Assembly: GCA_018907035.1 (NCBI GenBank)
Contig: JACCIC010000003.1
Location: 3,680,501 to 3,744,500 of the forward strand
Length of the DNA stretch: 64,000 bases
Source of the DNA: Sycobia sp. Sy_11
Taxonomy: Eukaryota; Arthropoda; Insecta; Hymenoptera; Epichrysomallidae
Reading direction: 5' to 3'
In this document: positions 46,401 to 58,067 of the stretch, piece by piece
Position numbering within the stretch: position 1 is the stretch's first letter
Layout: the number at the start of each line of letters is the position of its first letter
Program-made: the position numbers and the translations under genes
The notes under the pieces: model-generated
What the model was told of the DNA's origin: nothing
Databases searched by the model: none
What the model saw: only the letters and a program-made list of their open reading frames with translations

Positions 46401-48879
46401 TTTTTTAAAAATGTCTTCTATTACTATTGAAAATAATTTGTTAAGCATCTAATAAGTAGCCCAGCCCATACTAATCAGAAACTTAGAACGAAAATCATTC
46501 TATTTATACATAAGCAAATGGATTTTCTGTTTGTTTATACTAGAAAATTCCATATACACATACATAATTGCAATTAATTGAAATTAATATGACAAAAAAT
46601 AGAAACATTTTTCTACAAACGTTTTCGTACAGACTATCTGGGTGTTTATATTTAGCAAAAACTATACAAAAGTTATTGGTATTAATGTATAAGCTGGAGT
46701 AATGTAGTAAGCGCGTATCGAAAATTGTACGATTATACGATTTGATTGTGGGTGATAAAAATATTTTATTGAAAATATAATTAGTATATGGCGCAGAAGT
46801 AATATATAGTACCATATTTAGTACCGTACTTTAACTGAATGTATTGATATTATTTGAGTCGCTTAAAACATTCAAATATATTTCATATAAAGGTTCTGAG
46901 CTGTCTAAACATTGTTATATTCGTTAGGACGGTTGTCCAGCTAACACATGCTGACAAACTGATACTGACATACTTATGCGAAACATTTTGTCTAAAAAAA
47001 TATGACCTTCTTTTCAATTTTATTATACGACTGACGTTTATTTGAAATATTAATTAAAATATTTATGAGCTGAAGAAAACTTGAATATGAATAGAAATTT
47101 AATCGTTTGAGCTAATAAGTGTAAAACTAAATATGTACCGTATGGAGAAGGACCCAAATGAAAAAAACAACACGTGAATTCACACATAATACAAAGTTTA
47201 ATTGAAGTAATGTTGATTTCTAATTAACAGACAGTGTAATTTATGATTATTCAAAAATTTCATAATGTTTCTTTTACCGACCTAACATTTACACGCTCTG
47301 TATGTTAATTCTATAGAACTTAGTTTCTGTTTACTTTATTTCTCTTGAAAATCTCCAAAAACATATCATTAAGAACGTTAATAATAGTTTCTTCCTTGTT
47401 ATAGCAGTTGTCGTCACTTCGCGTTCGCCATATTGTTTAAGTTCTCTTCGCTTTGAATAACAGCGTAGTTGTTATGTAATATGTACGTTACCGATATATT
47501 TACAAGGTATCGATAATTTCTGAACCTTTAGTATACTTGCTGATGATGAAACTTGATAATAACCTTAACAGTCAGCTAAACCATGAAGACGACGATTGTC
47601 TCTGTATATCATTTTTAGAGATGAAAAAAATTATAATTATGCAAAATAATTTTTTAATATTATTTTGTATTAAGTTTACGTTTATATATGTTTCTTTTAT
47701 TTTAATAATTATATATAAAAATTCTTATAAAAATTATTTTATAAGATGTAATATATTGTTTCAATTCAAGATCAGTTTTCTTTTCTTCAAAATGATAGTA
47801 AATTTGATAATTAAGAATCGACATTCACAAGGCTGTATCTTTATATGTTTATTGTAGTAATCTTAAAAATATGTTAGTAATGATGTTTTTATTATGGTAT
47901 TAATATCTATTCTAATTAAATGAAAAAGCCAAGAAAGATAATATTACGGATGTGTTTGAATTTGAGTGCTTTATTGAATCAAGGTGAATGGTTTCATATT
48001 GAACAACATGTTAAAGTATATGATATCTTTACACCATCATTTCAATAATATATTTAAAAGATCAGAAATCAATTTTTAGAATTCTTGCGAAAAGTATAAA
48101 ATATAAAACATATTATTATTCAAATAATTTTTCTGTTACATATTTACGTAAATAATTATAATAAAAAAATAATTAAAGATTTGTTTTATTTTAGTTAAAA
48201 TTAGTTTAAATAATAATGTAGGCATACAAATTTCATGCAATAAGTTCATAAACGATAAAATTCAATAAATAAATTTTAAAAATCTTTTCCACAAAATCTT
48301 TTTATCATAAATTTTATATACGATTATGTTTCAAACATATCTTATTGAATTCCTAAGGCATTTTAATATTAATATATACAAAAGTAATTAAGAATACTAT
48401 ACGATAAGTTTTATAATATGCGTCTATCAGCACATTTTATAAATTTTAGAAACTTTATTTCATGTTTGTATTCTTTTTTAAGATTAGTTTCAAGAAATAA
48501 AAGTTTGTTTTGAATTTAATGAGTATTTACGGAAGAATGACACATGTAATGCAAAATCTAATGTGCTTTGAATATCAAAGATTTTTTTCTTTATAATTAT
48601 TTCTATGAGTGATACTGCTGTGGATGTGGTTTATCTTTTACAAACATAATAATAATCCGAAGAGTTATAAATAACATAAGTTTATAATATAACAAAATAG
48701 TTATTTTGATTTAATTCTTTGAATTTATGAAATTATTTTAATCCTTTATACGATCGCTTTCAGGGTAGAACGAAATATTTTTATTTTTATATACTTATCT
48801 ACAGTAATTTTTAATCGACTAAGTATATTTGAAACAAGGAAGTAGTTGTGCGGTAATTCCTAAGATAAAATCCCATAAA

Positions 48880-48929
<50 letters not shown>

Positions 48930-49140
48930 AAAGTTATAAAAAATATGAAATTATTTAAAATTTTCGTATTTGTGTATACTTTAAAACATTAAATATATTC
49001 ATATTTACATACATCCTAACATTTTTATAAGGTCCAAAATGAATTTTTGTGTGAAATTTTTCTTTCTTAACTAATTTAAGTTTAATTTAATAATTAATCT
49101 AATTTAACTTTCTCTCATAACATCGACATTGATTATTACA
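46401..49140. other. Intergenic stretch without a recognised gene
   Basis: AT-rich. Open frames at 46540-46815 (-), 46854-47045 (+) and 47537-47857 (+) show only low-complexity hydrophobic composition. (AT)n at 48883-48926. Confidence 0.45.
48883..48926 (+). repeat. (AT)n microsatellite
   Basis: About 22 AT units. Confidence 0.95.
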
Positions 49141-49590
49141 TTTTTTTTCATTTCTTTAATTAGCTACAGAGATTTTTGGCATAAACCCTAAACAGTCTCA
49201 TATTGGAACTACTATAAAAATGACTTATATGATAACCTTTTTTATATTACAAATGTCTATCCTTTGATAATAGTAATGTTAGATCTTTTATGCTTTTTTT
49301 CAATTCCGTACGTAGCCTGCCGATATTTGGGGCTCATGGCTGTCAAGTATCCCCAATTTCGTCCATTATAAAAATAACTTATGATACCTACATTATTTAT
49401 TATAGATGGGTGTTCCTTGCTAGCAGAAATCGTGAATTTTTTATAGTTTTCTTCCTGTTCGTATAGAGCCTGTTGAGATTTTGTGTCTAGGACTGTTAAC
49501 TGTTGCAAATTGGGTCCCATAGAAATTTTTTAATGATAGTTACATTTTTTCATTATGAATGTGTACAGTTTAATAATAACAATAGTAATC
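49141..49590 (-). repeat. Three degenerate tandem copies of a repeat of about 150 bases
   Basis: Units start near 49141, 49291 and 49441. Matching landmarks recur at about 150-base steps: a T-rich start, agctac/gtagcctg/agagcctg at 49161, 49312 and 49465, and ctataaaaat/ttataaaaat/catagaaatt at 49210, 49363 and 49517. A minus-strand frame of 87 codons (49257-49520) covers two units and is likely a by-product. Confidence 0.55.
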
Positions 49591-49619
49591 GTCTATGTTT
49601 TTTTATTATTGTTACACGT

Positions 49620-51190
49620 AATCGCTTCGAGTTGCGAAGCAACTCGTTTAAAGCCTGGTATTTATTACTGATTGGCTCAATATAGCCAATAAAGATCTCG
49701 GAATTGAAAGAAGAAAAATTATGTGATAAATATGTCGTGATGCATATGTAGTATATTGTTGTTTAGTTCTGTAAAACTGAAAGAACATTTGTTATACTTG
49801 AATATCTTTTTACTATTAGTACTTCGTTTGCATTTACAATAAATGAATGTCCGCTTTGGAGGTATTTAATAAATGGTGTATTGTGAAATATTTAATGAAG
49901 TGGTTTCTTCATTTTTTTGTGTAACTCCTTACTTATAATATATCATTTTTATATTATGGAATTTCTTTAAGCTCCGTGTTAATAATGCAGCTGATAAAAT
50001 TGCATCTGTCGGCATTGCTTAAAGATTCATTTGTATAGCTTCTGTTCTAATTGTTGCACCTAAGCAATCACAAATGCACTACCCGTGAACGGTCGCATGG
50101 CAATGATATTCAGCAATAATGCTAATAAAATCTTCATAATGATGAATTAGATTATGCATTTGAAAGTGATTTTTAATGTTATAAAATTATTGTTGTAAAA
50201 TTTCTTAATTTGTGATATAAACTTTACTGTACTAAACACGTAGTTTTCGTTAATAAAACAAAACTTTCTTGTTTTATTTGATTTTTATGTCTAATAACAA
50301 ACAATAGGAAAAACGTATATAGACTGTGATTATAATGATACGAGTGTGCTTAATTTTGTGTTACGAAAGCGTAATTTTGTAAAAAGTCTATTCACGCTAA
50401 TACTTCATTTACAGTTATGATCTTGATTCTGTCAATTATGCATTTACTCTGATTACTCGTAATGAAATGGTGGGATATATTTTTCACATTTTTCTCTTAA
50501 TTCATTTACGACATATTGTGTTATAAGTTAGTCTTTCTTATGTACATCTGTCTTTAGATTCCCAAGTACTGAAAATAACTTCTGCAATGTGTCTCGATTT
50601 TAAAATATCAATTAGATAATCTGAAAATTCGATTGTTAAACAGTATATATCATCTTGAGTTGGTATTTCTAACGTTCCAGTGAATTTTTCGTAATTTGCA
50701 ATACCAAGTATGTTCTTAAAATTTTCTCAAAAACAATGTTCTTATATGTTTTTAAAAACAAGCGTTTTCGAATTTTGTATGTCTTACCATCTTTATTTAT
50801 GGTGAAAGTATCTTTTTTGTTTGTCATTATTCAACTATTCTCATTTGGTTCACAGAATGATATCAGCATCAATTATGTCCACTGGTAATGTTATATGAAC
50901 TTAATACTGACATTACTAACAAATTTTTTCTGAACAACCTTGACGTGTGAGAAATTATTTTAGAAGCTTCGAATTTTGCAGCAATTTGATGCTCAGACTA
51001 ACACCCCCCCTTTTATAAATATAAATAAGACTAATGAATTAAAAAAATTTAATAGCATAATAAATAGAATTTAAAATTAAAATTATTTTTTAAAAATGTA
51101 GATCATTTTTAATACTTAAAAAACATTGTAAGAATTTTTATAATAAATTTCACATAGAATATAAATCTTATTTTATTTTAAAATCTCGAA
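49620..51190. other. Intergenic stretch without a recognised gene
   Basis: A short perfect palindrome, cgagttgcgaagcaactcg, lies at 49628-49646. Otherwise AT-rich DNA with nothing recognised. Confidence 0.4.
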
Positions 51191-51199
51191 TATCTAACT

Positions 51200-51932
51200 C
51201 AAGGTGCAAAAAAGGTCGAGCCCGCGGTGGACTGGCGCATATACTCATAAATCTAAACATCGTAAATGCCAGATGTTACGCAGGCGCGGAAAACTGAGAA
51301 TCCTACCAGACTACGCGGTTTTGTTCATTCGCTTTTTCTCCCAAGGGAGGATAAGTAAAATTCTGCTTTCTGATTGGTCAGGAAGCGGTCGTAAACACGT
51401 TTACTCCCTAGGGAGGACAAGTAGTATTTTGCTCCCTATAAACAGCTACAGAAAATCGTATTTTCCGCCCCGAGTGCGGGAATAGTACACTTCTTACCGA
51501 GTATGGAAAGGCTTTATTTAAGAAACGAGAGGTTTGTGGCCTGAGGCACAGCCAAGGGTTGTAACGAGGTTCGTAAAAAAGGCTTTTCATACTAGGTAAG
51601 GACTATATTTTTCCTCATGAGAACCGGAATCAAGTGGTGAAGGTGCGATTTGTAGGTTAGAATGAGGAAAAATATTTTTTGGTCATGGAGCCCCAAAGAT
51701 AAAAAATCTTAAATAAATATCTTCAAATTTCACAACAATAGTATTCGTAACTACAATTATAATTATTTAAAATAAAAAAAAAGTTATGCCATGCATTAAT
51801 AACATTTGTATAGTGGAACATATTTTTAAAACGATGAATGCCTCGTTGAAAATTAAAAAATATTTTTTGGTCGTGGAACACCAAAGATAAAAATCTTAGA
51901 TAAATATATTCAAATTTCATGAAAATAGTGTT
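51200..51932. repeat. GC-richer repeat cluster with nested inverted and direct repeats
   Basis: Inverted pair 51493-51512 (cttaccgagtatggaaaggc) and 51581-51600; perfect 14-base inverted pair ATATTTTTCCTCAT at 51605-51618 and its complement at 51662-51675; and a direct repeat of about 75 bases at 51671-51748 and 51857-51932 (atattttttggtc, ccaaagataaaaa, tcaaatttca). Also cccaagggaggataagtaaa (51341) and ccctagggaggacaagtagt (51406). Non-coding; looks like one or more MITE-type elements. Confidence 0.6.
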
Positions 51933-52369
51933 GTATCTGATAGAATCAATTTAAAAAAAATAAAATTGAATGTATCTTTTTTAATTTGAAATTAGAAACA
52001 AATTTAAAAAATTTAATAATGATTTGTAAAGTATATTCAATTCTGATAATATTCACAACAATCACTAAAAAGAGTTATGTTAATAATATGTGCGTCCTAC
52101 AAAAATGGAAGCAAAAGTCGGGGAGACAAAACTAAAATGTGGTAAACAACTTTTTTGATGCTGCATAGAAGAGTGTTTTCGGGGTAAATAAGCTATATTG
52201 ATCACACTTTTATTATCCAAGTTGCATATAAAAAATATTTGAAAAAGTTGACGTAATATCTGTTGAAAAAAAAATTCATACAAGTTTTATTTTAGAAGTT
52301 ATTTAAGGATATAGAAATATTTGTAGCTTTCTGTATATAAAATAAGTACACGAAAAAAACATGTGCGAT
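51933..52369. other. Spacer upstream of the SPH4 promoter
   Basis: AT-rich, nothing recognised. Confidence 0.4.
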
Positions 52370-52460
52370 GAATCGATAATGAAAATTTAATAGCTCAGTA
52401 AAATAATTCACAAGATAAAAGGGAATTACTGGTGAACTGTTAAGAAAATATACTATATAT
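52370..52460 (+). promoter_or_regulatory. SPH4 promoter
   Basis: tcagtaaaataattcac, gtgaactgttaagaaaatat and the TATA box ctatatatt (52453) correspond to the SPH2 and SPH3 promoters; the TATA box lies 58 bases before the ATG. The upstream part is more diverged than between SPH2 and SPH3. Confidence 0.65.
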
Positions 52461-52510
52461 TCAGCTTTCATGAGTCGGCAGCATCTAAAAAATAGATAAA
52501 GACGTGAAAA

Positions 52511-52571
52511 ATGAACTGGTTATATTTTTTATATCTGTTTGTTCTAGGAAGTAATTTTTCAATTGATAGAG
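52511..52571 (+). CDS. SPH4 exon 1 (signal peptide)
   Basis: 61 bases, 20 codons (MNWLYFLYLF, then VLGSNFSIDR) plus G, then the donor gtataag. Only 586 bases from exon 2, so this is the clearest exon 1-exon 2 link and supports the longer links in SPH2 and SPH3. Confidence 0.85.
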
Positions 52572-55112
52572 GTATAAGAATTTTATCTTTAAAATGAACA
52601 AAGAATTTATGAATTTTCTGTTTCAAATTTTAAACATTATTATAAAAAACGATATTTTTATGAATAAATCTGGTTAATATGCAAAAGATATGTATACTTA
52701 TCTTCAGATTATTCTTAAGAAAAATCCTCGTATTTTTATAGAATCGAAACAATTTTTTATTCCTTATATATAGTAATGTCTTAATGTAGTTAATAAATCC
52801 AATTTATATATTACAAACCGATGTATTATAAAATTTCGAATGCGTTACTAATATTATATATATAGATATATTCCTTATTAACAATAAACTCGCTAAATAA
52901 CTGTTTTTCATTCCTGAAGTTTATAAATTGTTATTTTATAAAAAATTATCATCTCATTTTTTATTATATGACATGGCGTTATGCGCTGAAATTATATATA
53001 GTAAAAATTGATGATTTTACTTTAAAAAAATGCATATTAATCCATATAGAAAATGGAAAGAGTAGAGTAGCTAAATATTTCTGCAAGCAATTCATGTAGT
53101 TTTAAACCCAGCTTTTCTAAATATCATTCAAAAAGTTACATAAACATTTATTCATAGTCGTAGGACTAAGGCACGAGAAAATTATAGGAGGAAAACCAGC
53201 ACGTACAGGGAATTATAAATATGTAGCAGCACTAAGGTACAAGGAACCGGGTGAGCCTGATGTAAATCCATGTGCAGCAAGCATTTTAAGTGATTGGTTT
53301 GTAGCTACAGCTGCACACTGTTTTTATTTTAAACCCTATGGACTATTGAAACATAAACTTTTTTATATTACCGTCGGTGCGATTAATATAAATTTAATCA
53401 ATTCTTGGGATAAACATATTCGAGTGGATCTAATATATATCCCTACAGCTTATGATCCATATGCACCAGATACTTTCTATACAACAGGAAACTTGGCTCT
53501 AGTAAGGGTAAGTAATTTGTTGAAATGCAATCATTAACTTATCGTTAACATTATCTTAGGAACTATTACATGACATGGTGTTATGCGTTGAGATTTTACT
53601 TCGTCATCTACATTCAGCATAAATTTTGAATTCAATCTATAAAATATGCGTAAAAGTAAAATATTGAGATACTTTATGATGCTGTAGCTAGAAAACAGTA
53701 ATCTATAGTTTTTGAAATTTTTATAGAATTCCTTTATAGTCTCTTTATATAGTCAATAAAGATATTTTTTTTAATCTAAAGGAAACTTACAGAGTTTATA
53801 ATGACAACCTTTTATAATAACACATTTATTTTGCCTCATAATAATTAATCTATAATAAACCGTGTTTTTTTTTACTTTGACAATGTATACTTTAGCTTTG
53901 ATGAAAATAAGGTATCTAAATTTTGGATAGATTATGTGCCTGGGTATCTTTTACGTTATCTCTAAAATTTCAGCAATTCTGAAGAAAGCGAAATTTCTTA
54001 CAATCTTTCTACAGGTTATCTTTGTTATTCATAGTTACTTAGTACTTACCTAGTATCAGAAATAAGTCGATTATAAGAGTTTCACAATATGCCCCAAACA
54101 TACTGTTCATCCCTTATGAAATCTTGAATATTGAGCGAAATGAACAGTTTTAGCGTACAGTATACAATAGTAAATGCGTCGTGCGTCATTGATTGATGAA
54201 ATATTTAAAGTACAAGAATTGTTTTATTTTTCTTTCTGTTTTAAATTTGTACTGAACAATATGTAACTTTTAATAAAACAATTTTTTAAACATTTCATTT
54301 TTCTATCTAACCGTAGCTTTGATAGTCGATCTCACGTCAATTCATTTTCATCAAAACATGTTAAGTTACAATTGATTCCGAAATGAAATTGGGCTTTACA
54401 ACTGTAGTAGATACAATATCTTACATAATTAATTTTTTTTCCAATAATCTCATTCTCTAAGAATTATATATTAAGTACTCTGACGCTATTTGTAAAAGTT
54501 AACTCTTTTCATTCCACTATCTTGTTCAAGTATATTTCAAGTATTGTTCAAATATTTCAAATTACTTTTGCTGTCCCTTATCCCGTCTAGAAATTTAGTT
54601 TAGAATCCTTCACGGATTGAATTAGTAATTCTTAGTTATAATTGAGTCTAGCAAGAAAATCTTAATAGATTCTATTGTATATATGCCCCACACTATTTAT
54701 GATATTAGTAGGAATATCCATATAAATCGTAATATGTAAGATTAATTAATATCTAAATATTTTTATAAAATATATTCAAAACATTTTTATTTAAACTCAA
54801 AATTTTATTCCATTCTGTCTTACAAATAACCGAAATATAAAGTAGAATTATTATGTCGAAAATTAAAATATGAAGAAAATATTTAATCCAAGCAAAAATT
54901 ACTTTAAATTAAGTACGTACAAAGTTCCTTATTTCTAATAAATACTTATATTTTCTATTTTGAAATATATATTTAAAATAAAAATTTTAATAATTTATAT
55001 TATTTTTCAGTTTTTTAGAAATTTTATATTATTTTATCTATTATATTACACTAATTTGCAAAACAATGTTGTTTTTTTTATATAGATATACATACTAGAT
55101 CATATTTTCATA

Positions 55113-55162
<50 letters not shown>

Positions 55163-58067
55163 GATTAATTATCTACGTAAATTACAAATAATAATTTGAT
55201 TACATTAAAAACATCCGACCTGATTTGGACTCGAACCGACAAGCCTCTGGTTGGTTCGCAAGCTAACGTATTATACACTATGCCACAGATTCTATATGGA
55301 AATAACTTATAAATATATATACAGGACAACTTAATTCTACACAAAGCGCGACCATGACATATTATATTTTGATCCGAGTTAGGGAATCCTAACTCTTATA
55401 TATCCTATTATATTATATTATATAATATTATCTATTATTATATTATATAATATATTATAAAATTATTGGACATACTTTCAAATGGAAAAGAGGGATTAAA
55501 GACGAGCACATTGAAACATGCGCATATTACCTGTTTAATCGATGATTACGCCTGATTTATTTTGGTGATAAACCTCGTATCTTAGTGCGTAGTGTATTAT
55601 TTTACGGAATTTTATTGTTGATTTTTGCTTTTATCTTTGGACCCGTATAGCTTAAACACCTGCTGAAACTATCAGTGATGTCACTTGACTCATATAAATA
55701 CTTTGATGATAGCAGCATGTATGGAAGTAATAGTTTTCTTTGTTTGTGAAGATAGCAGCAGGAGCTAAAGTCGAAACTGTTAAACTAAGTTATGGTAAAA
55801 AATACTATACGCGATACCTTACAAACTTGGAAATGAAGTATCGCATACCACTGTCTGTTCTAGTTGTTCAACTTTTGCCCCTTATTGGAGCATAATTTAT
55901 GATTACTATCTTTACTCTTACTGCTATCTTCAAGCTGCTTCTTTCATACTGTTGTTGAGCGAAATTTCTCATTCTGCTTCTTTTATACTGTTGTTGAAAG
56001 ATATTTTTAAATAGGAGAGCTAAAAAATCGTCCTCAAGTTGTAATTTAGATTTTCCATGAATGTAAACTATCGTTTCCGCGCTTGTTGCTATATTGAAGG
56101 CAATAATATTTGGTAATGCATGGTATTCGGCACCATGCGAGAACGACGCCTATGGTTTCGATTTAGCCTTCATATCACAAACGTCTCAGAAGTTTAACAT
56201 TATCTTATTTTATATTCATTATTTTAAGATAGGCTATTTAGTTATGACAATTTGGGTAAAACGACATTCACATATTATCATACTTTTAAATAAATGCATT
56301 ATTCAGTTCTACTTTATTAATTAATTTTTTTAATAATTTATTATTTAAAAATTATGTTTGATTCAAGATCAAATTACATTTCAATTTTTATATTAATTTA
56401 AATCAAATATGATTACGAAATATAAATTAGAGAAAAGAGCTGATACAAAAAGTATATATTTTTCTATGTACGATCGTAGTCCTCAAGAAAATTCAAGTAA
56501 TATAATTTCCTTCTAATAAAAATGGAATAGTTATTTAAAAAATTAATTCCGATTAAAAGTGCATATTGAACACATCATCAAAAAAGAAACACATTATTTA
56601 TTAGTAGATGATTATACATTTCACATGCTCGTCAAGATTATCCATTTGGGAAGAAGTAGATGGACGTTATTGTATATCCTGGATAGTTTTCAATATTTCT
56701 TTAAAGAGATTTTTGCCTTTTCATATTTCAGACCGCACAAAGCATCGAAATAAGAGCAAGTGATGGATATATATCAAAACTTTATTTACGTGCAGAAGGA
56801 GAAAGTATGCATGATGGAAGAAAACATAAAGTTGCAGGCTATGGGTACAAGAGTGTAAATGTAGTTATGGGTGAAGTAAATGGCAACATAGAACCCGTAC
56901 AAGAGGGAGAGACTAATGGGAAATTAACATACATTAAATTAGATATCTTATCTATAGAAGAATGCGAGGCTATTTATGAGGGCATTTTTGCAGAAGGCAA
57001 TATGTGCGCTAAAGGAACAAGATTCTATCCCAATCTTCCTGTAGGAATTTGTGTGGTAAGTAAAGTCATGAATAACAAATAAGTTTTTATAATAAATTTA
57101 AAGACATACACATGCACGCACGCACACATACACCTACACATACGAATGCTACTTGACCAATGCCTCGGTTAATATTACCTATAGATAAACTAATTTGAAA
57201 TTGTCGATAATTCTAAATTATAATTTTAATTAAATTTTTAATTTTAATTTTAATTAAATTAAAATCTGGACTGAAAACTTTTTTTCTGAAAACTTATGTT
57301 GTAAAACTTTGATTGAAATTTTTGTTAAAATCTTACGTTATTTTTATCGTTTCATATTTTTTCATATTTTTCGAGTTAAATGAAATAAACTACCATTTTT
57401 CCGTTTTTTTTTCTATCATTATAATTTAATCAGATACTTTTCATCATTATACTTAAATTACTATCAAGTGTGATATTCACAATTAGTGTATGAATATACA
57501 TTAAAATTATATACTACTTGTAGTTTTGTGCAAGGAGATATCTGTTTTATATGCCAAACAAACAAAATTTTATTGCACCGATTTTTATACCTTAATATTT
57601 AAACTCAATATTTAAATCTTCTTCTTCTTAAAAAATTTCTTACAAGTTCAGTTGGAGTTAGAATTTCAAGCTGTTTTTTATGATTTGGTGGAACCACTTT
57701 TTGCTCTGTGATTTTGATTCTATTTTTCTTTTAATTTTGATTTACTATGACTACTTCACCGTATCTGATCTTTTTTAATATTGAAAAAATATAATTAAAA
57801 GAATATTTTTCACAGGGTGACAGCGGTGCCCCACTCGTTAATGAACGCAGCGAATTCCTTGACGGAGTAGCAATTAATGGTTGTGTGGCATGTGACGAGA
57901 ACATAGCACCTGGCATTTATATAAATGTTTCGTATCCGTATTATAGGACGTTTATTGAAAGCACTTTAGGTGGAGAAATAACTAATGATATGTACATTCT
58001 TCAATTACAGCAGCCCAATGCAGGGCAGTACGTACTTAAAGAAGTTTGGAATGGTGCTTTACAATAG
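52511..58067 (+). CDS. SPH4: secreted S1 serine protease homologue (4 exons)
   Basis: Exons: 52511-52571, 53158-53507, 56732-57055 and 57816-58067; about 328 residues. Signal peptide MNWLYFLYLFVLG, then VVGLRHEK-IIGGKPARTG. His57 is in VATAAHC. The Asp102 position in TTGNLALV is Asn. Ser195 is present in GDSGAPLVN and Asp194 is kept. Position 189 is Gly, from PVGICV before GDSG. This is the most diverged copy: IIGG instead of IVGG, different exon 3 start (TAQSIEIRASDG) and GETNGK in the loop. It has the shortest introns 1 and 3. AATAAA lies at about 58089, 22 bases after the stop. Serine and histidine are present but Asp102 is lost, so activity is doubtful; it may act as a regulatory homologue. 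Confidence 0.88.
53158..53507 (+). CDS. SPH4 exon 2 (activation site and His57)
   Basis: 350 bases; acceptor AG at 53156-53157, donor GTAAGT. Encodes VVGLRHEK, IIGGKPART, CAASILSDWF, VATAAHC and TTGNLALVR. The open frame is intact across the exon even though no ATG precedes it. Confidence 0.9.
53508..55110 (+). other. SPH4 intron 2, 5' part
   Basis: AT-rich, no exon or repeat recognised. Confidence 0.45.
55115..55159 (+). repeat. (AT)n microsatellite
   Basis: About 22 AT units, immediately next to the tRNA-like sequence. Confidence 0.95.
55213..55297 (-). mobile_element. tRNA-like sequence (SINE head or tRNA pseudogene)
   Basis: On the minus strand TGGCATAGTGTATAATACG (55285-55267) resembles an A box and GGTTCGAGTCC (55237-55227) is a full match to the B box consensus, separated by about 30 bases. 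The anticodon arm does not form a normal seven-base loop and the acceptor ends do not pair well, so it is not a working tRNA. Confidence 0.6.
55298..56731 (+). other. SPH4 intron 2, 3' part
   Basis: Contains an AT-only palindromic run near 55400-55462. The stretch 55480-56100 is a little less AT-rich, with a repeated cttctttcatactgttgttg and cttcttttatactgttgttg at about 55937 and 55978. Frames at 56094-56324 and 56559-56753 show no features. Confidence 0.4.
56732..57055 (+). CDS. SPH4 exon 3
   Basis: 324 bases, phase 0 to 0; acceptor AG at 56730-56731, donor GTAAGT. Encodes TAQSIEIRAS, KVAGYGYKS, VVMGEVNGN, Cys168 and Cys182, PVGICV. A regular GT donor, unlike SPH1 and SPH2. Confidence 0.92.
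57056..57815 (+). other. SPH4 intron 3
   Basis: 760 bases, AT-rich. It holds a short (CA)-rich run at 57103-57150 and repeated (aattttaatt) words around 57225-57262. The shortest intron 3 of the cluster. Confidence 0.6.
57816..58067 (+). CDS. SPH4 exon 4 (last exon)
   Basis: 252 bases to TAG 58065-58067. Begins GDSGAPLVN with Ser195; NGCVAC, APGIYINVS, then the tail NDMYILQLQQ to WNGALQ, the same end as SPH1. Confidence 0.92.
   Translation, partial: GDSGAPLVNERSEFLDGVAINGCVACDENIAPGIYINVSYPYYRTFIESTLGGEITNDMYILQLQQPNAGQYVLKEVWNGALQ

Noticed and set aside
47537..47857. 106-codon frame with hydrophobic stretches, possible small membrane protein
   Set aside because: Ile/Phe/Lys/Asn-rich composition is what AT-rich random DNA gives; no homologue recognised and no promoter or paralogue.
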